This document shows, one piece after another, positions 63,720 to 64,000 of a stretch of DNA of 64,000 bases (positions are counted from its first letter, which is position 1; every line of letters begins with the position of its first letter). The translations under genes and the position numbers were made by a program. Below the pieces are notes generated by a model, which saw nothing but the letters and a program-made list of their open reading frames with translations, did not search any database and had not been told where the DNA came from. The DNA comes from Aeromicrobium phragmitis. Lineage in GTDB: Bacteria; Actinomycetota; Actinomycetes; Propionibacteriales; Nocardioidaceae. The stretch covers positions 248,001 to 312,000 of the forward strand of contig NZ_RDBF01000002.1 in the NCBI RefSeq assembly GCF_003674095.1, written 5' to 3'.

Positions 63720-64000
63720 ATGGGAATCGACACGGGCACGCCGGGCACACTCCTGCTCGAGGACTTCGTCCTCGGCTCAGGGGAGTCACTGCCGAACGCC
63801 GAGGTACGCTATCGCGTGCACGGACCGTCCGCGGGCACGGCGGAAGCGACGGTGGTGCTGCTCACGTATTACACCGGCACCGACGAGAGTTACGCGCCGT
63901 GGATCGGCCCCGGACGGCCGCTGGACCCGTCCCGGCACTGCGTCGTGGTGGTCAACCACCTCGGCGGCGGGGTCTCCACGTCGCCCTCCACGATGAAGGC
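63720..64000 (+). CDS. MetX/homoserine O-acetyltransferase-like alpha/beta hydrolase, N-terminal part
   Basis: The gene starts at ATG 63720 and is open to the end of the window, with 93 complete codons visible. It reads LLEDFVLGSGESLPNAEVRY then RVHGPSAGTAEATVVLLTYY, with a later SRHCVVVVNHLGGG. This is the start of an alpha/beta-hydrolase of the homoserine O-acetyltransferase (MetX)-like family, in which the segment after VVN carries the oxyanion loop. The nucleophile lies beyond the edge. It follows the glutamine synthetase gene by 15 bp. From memory, GlnT-like genes are often paired with such hydrolases in nitrogen-assimilation operons. Confidence 0.75.
   Translation, partial: MGIDTGTPGTLLLEDFVLGSGESLPNAEVRYRVHGPSAGTAEATVVLLTYYTGTDESYAPWIGPGRPLDPSRHCVVVVNHLGGGVSTSPSTMK

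Overview
The window is a continuous, GC-rich stretch of chromosome from an actinobacterium. The order of housekeeping genes, many GTG starts, frequent 4-bp ATGA/GTGA gene overlaps, extended-tail S16 and S2 proteins, DUF2469, DUF4439 and DUF222-HNH genes, and GlnR-like nitrogen boxes all fit the Propionibacteriales. A Nocardioidaceae such as Aeromicrobium is my best guess, by inference from gene content and not from a search.

Layout. 1-7.2 kb: the C-terminal end of glnD, ffh, a membrane-anchored DsbA-like protein, gluconokinase and a heterodimeric ABC exporter. 7.4-18.2 kb: rpsP-khpA-rimM-trmD, an ammonium transporter, rplS-lepB-rnhB-DUF2469, yraN-comM-dprA and a holin-like/DUF3618/YihY membrane module. 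18.2-24.8 kb: a molybdenum block. moeA-moaC-mogA-moaE run leftward. A HTH-TOBE regulator, modA, a fused modBC, moaA and moaD run rightward, directly into xerC. 25.7-34.7 kb: a tandem repeat, an M23 peptidase, rpsB-tsf, a DASS transporter, pyrH-frr-cdsA-rlmN and an enoyl-CoA hydratase. 34.7-38.8 kb: an AMP-ligase-like fragment, a two-component system and a divergent ABC-2 exporter. 38.8-58.1 kb: dxr-rseP-ispG-GNAT-proS, then rimP-nusA-ylxR-infB-rbfA-truB, a phospholipase-D-type synthase, ribF-rpsO-pnp and dapB. 58.1-61.9 kb: a leftward accessory run with AzlCD, GNAT, two paralogous membrane proteins and a DUF222-HNH protein. 61.9-64 kb: long palindromic repeats, then a glutamine synthetase family gene and a MetX-like alpha/beta hydrolase that runs off the end.

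How it works together. Most genes serve protein synthesis and targeting: initiation, elongation and recycling factors, S2, S15, S16, L19, ribosome maturation factors, tRNA/rRNA modification, the signal recognition particle and signal peptidase. Embedded pathways are isoprenoid synthesis (dxr, ispG), phospholipid synthesis (cdsA, PLD-type synthase), flavin synthesis (ribF) and molybdenum cofactor synthesis with molybdate uptake. Nitrogen metabolism is represented by glnD, amt and the glutamine synthetase family gene. GlnR-like boxes lie in front of the last two.

Most notable signals are regulatory. (1) The infB leader has three chained mini-ORFs, each overlapping the next by ATGA, followed by two mutually exclusive hairpins, one of which covers the infB Shine-Dalgarno. 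(2) There are two GlnR-like boxes with exact 11-bp phasing. (3) The pnp leader is highly structured and sits where the Actino-pnp motif is known. (4) A -10 hexamer repeatedly lies 6-8 nt upstream of start codons, which suggests widespread leaderless transcription. (5) Several intergenic repeat families are present. I saw no CRISPR array, prophage, insertion sequence, rRNA or tRNA gene.
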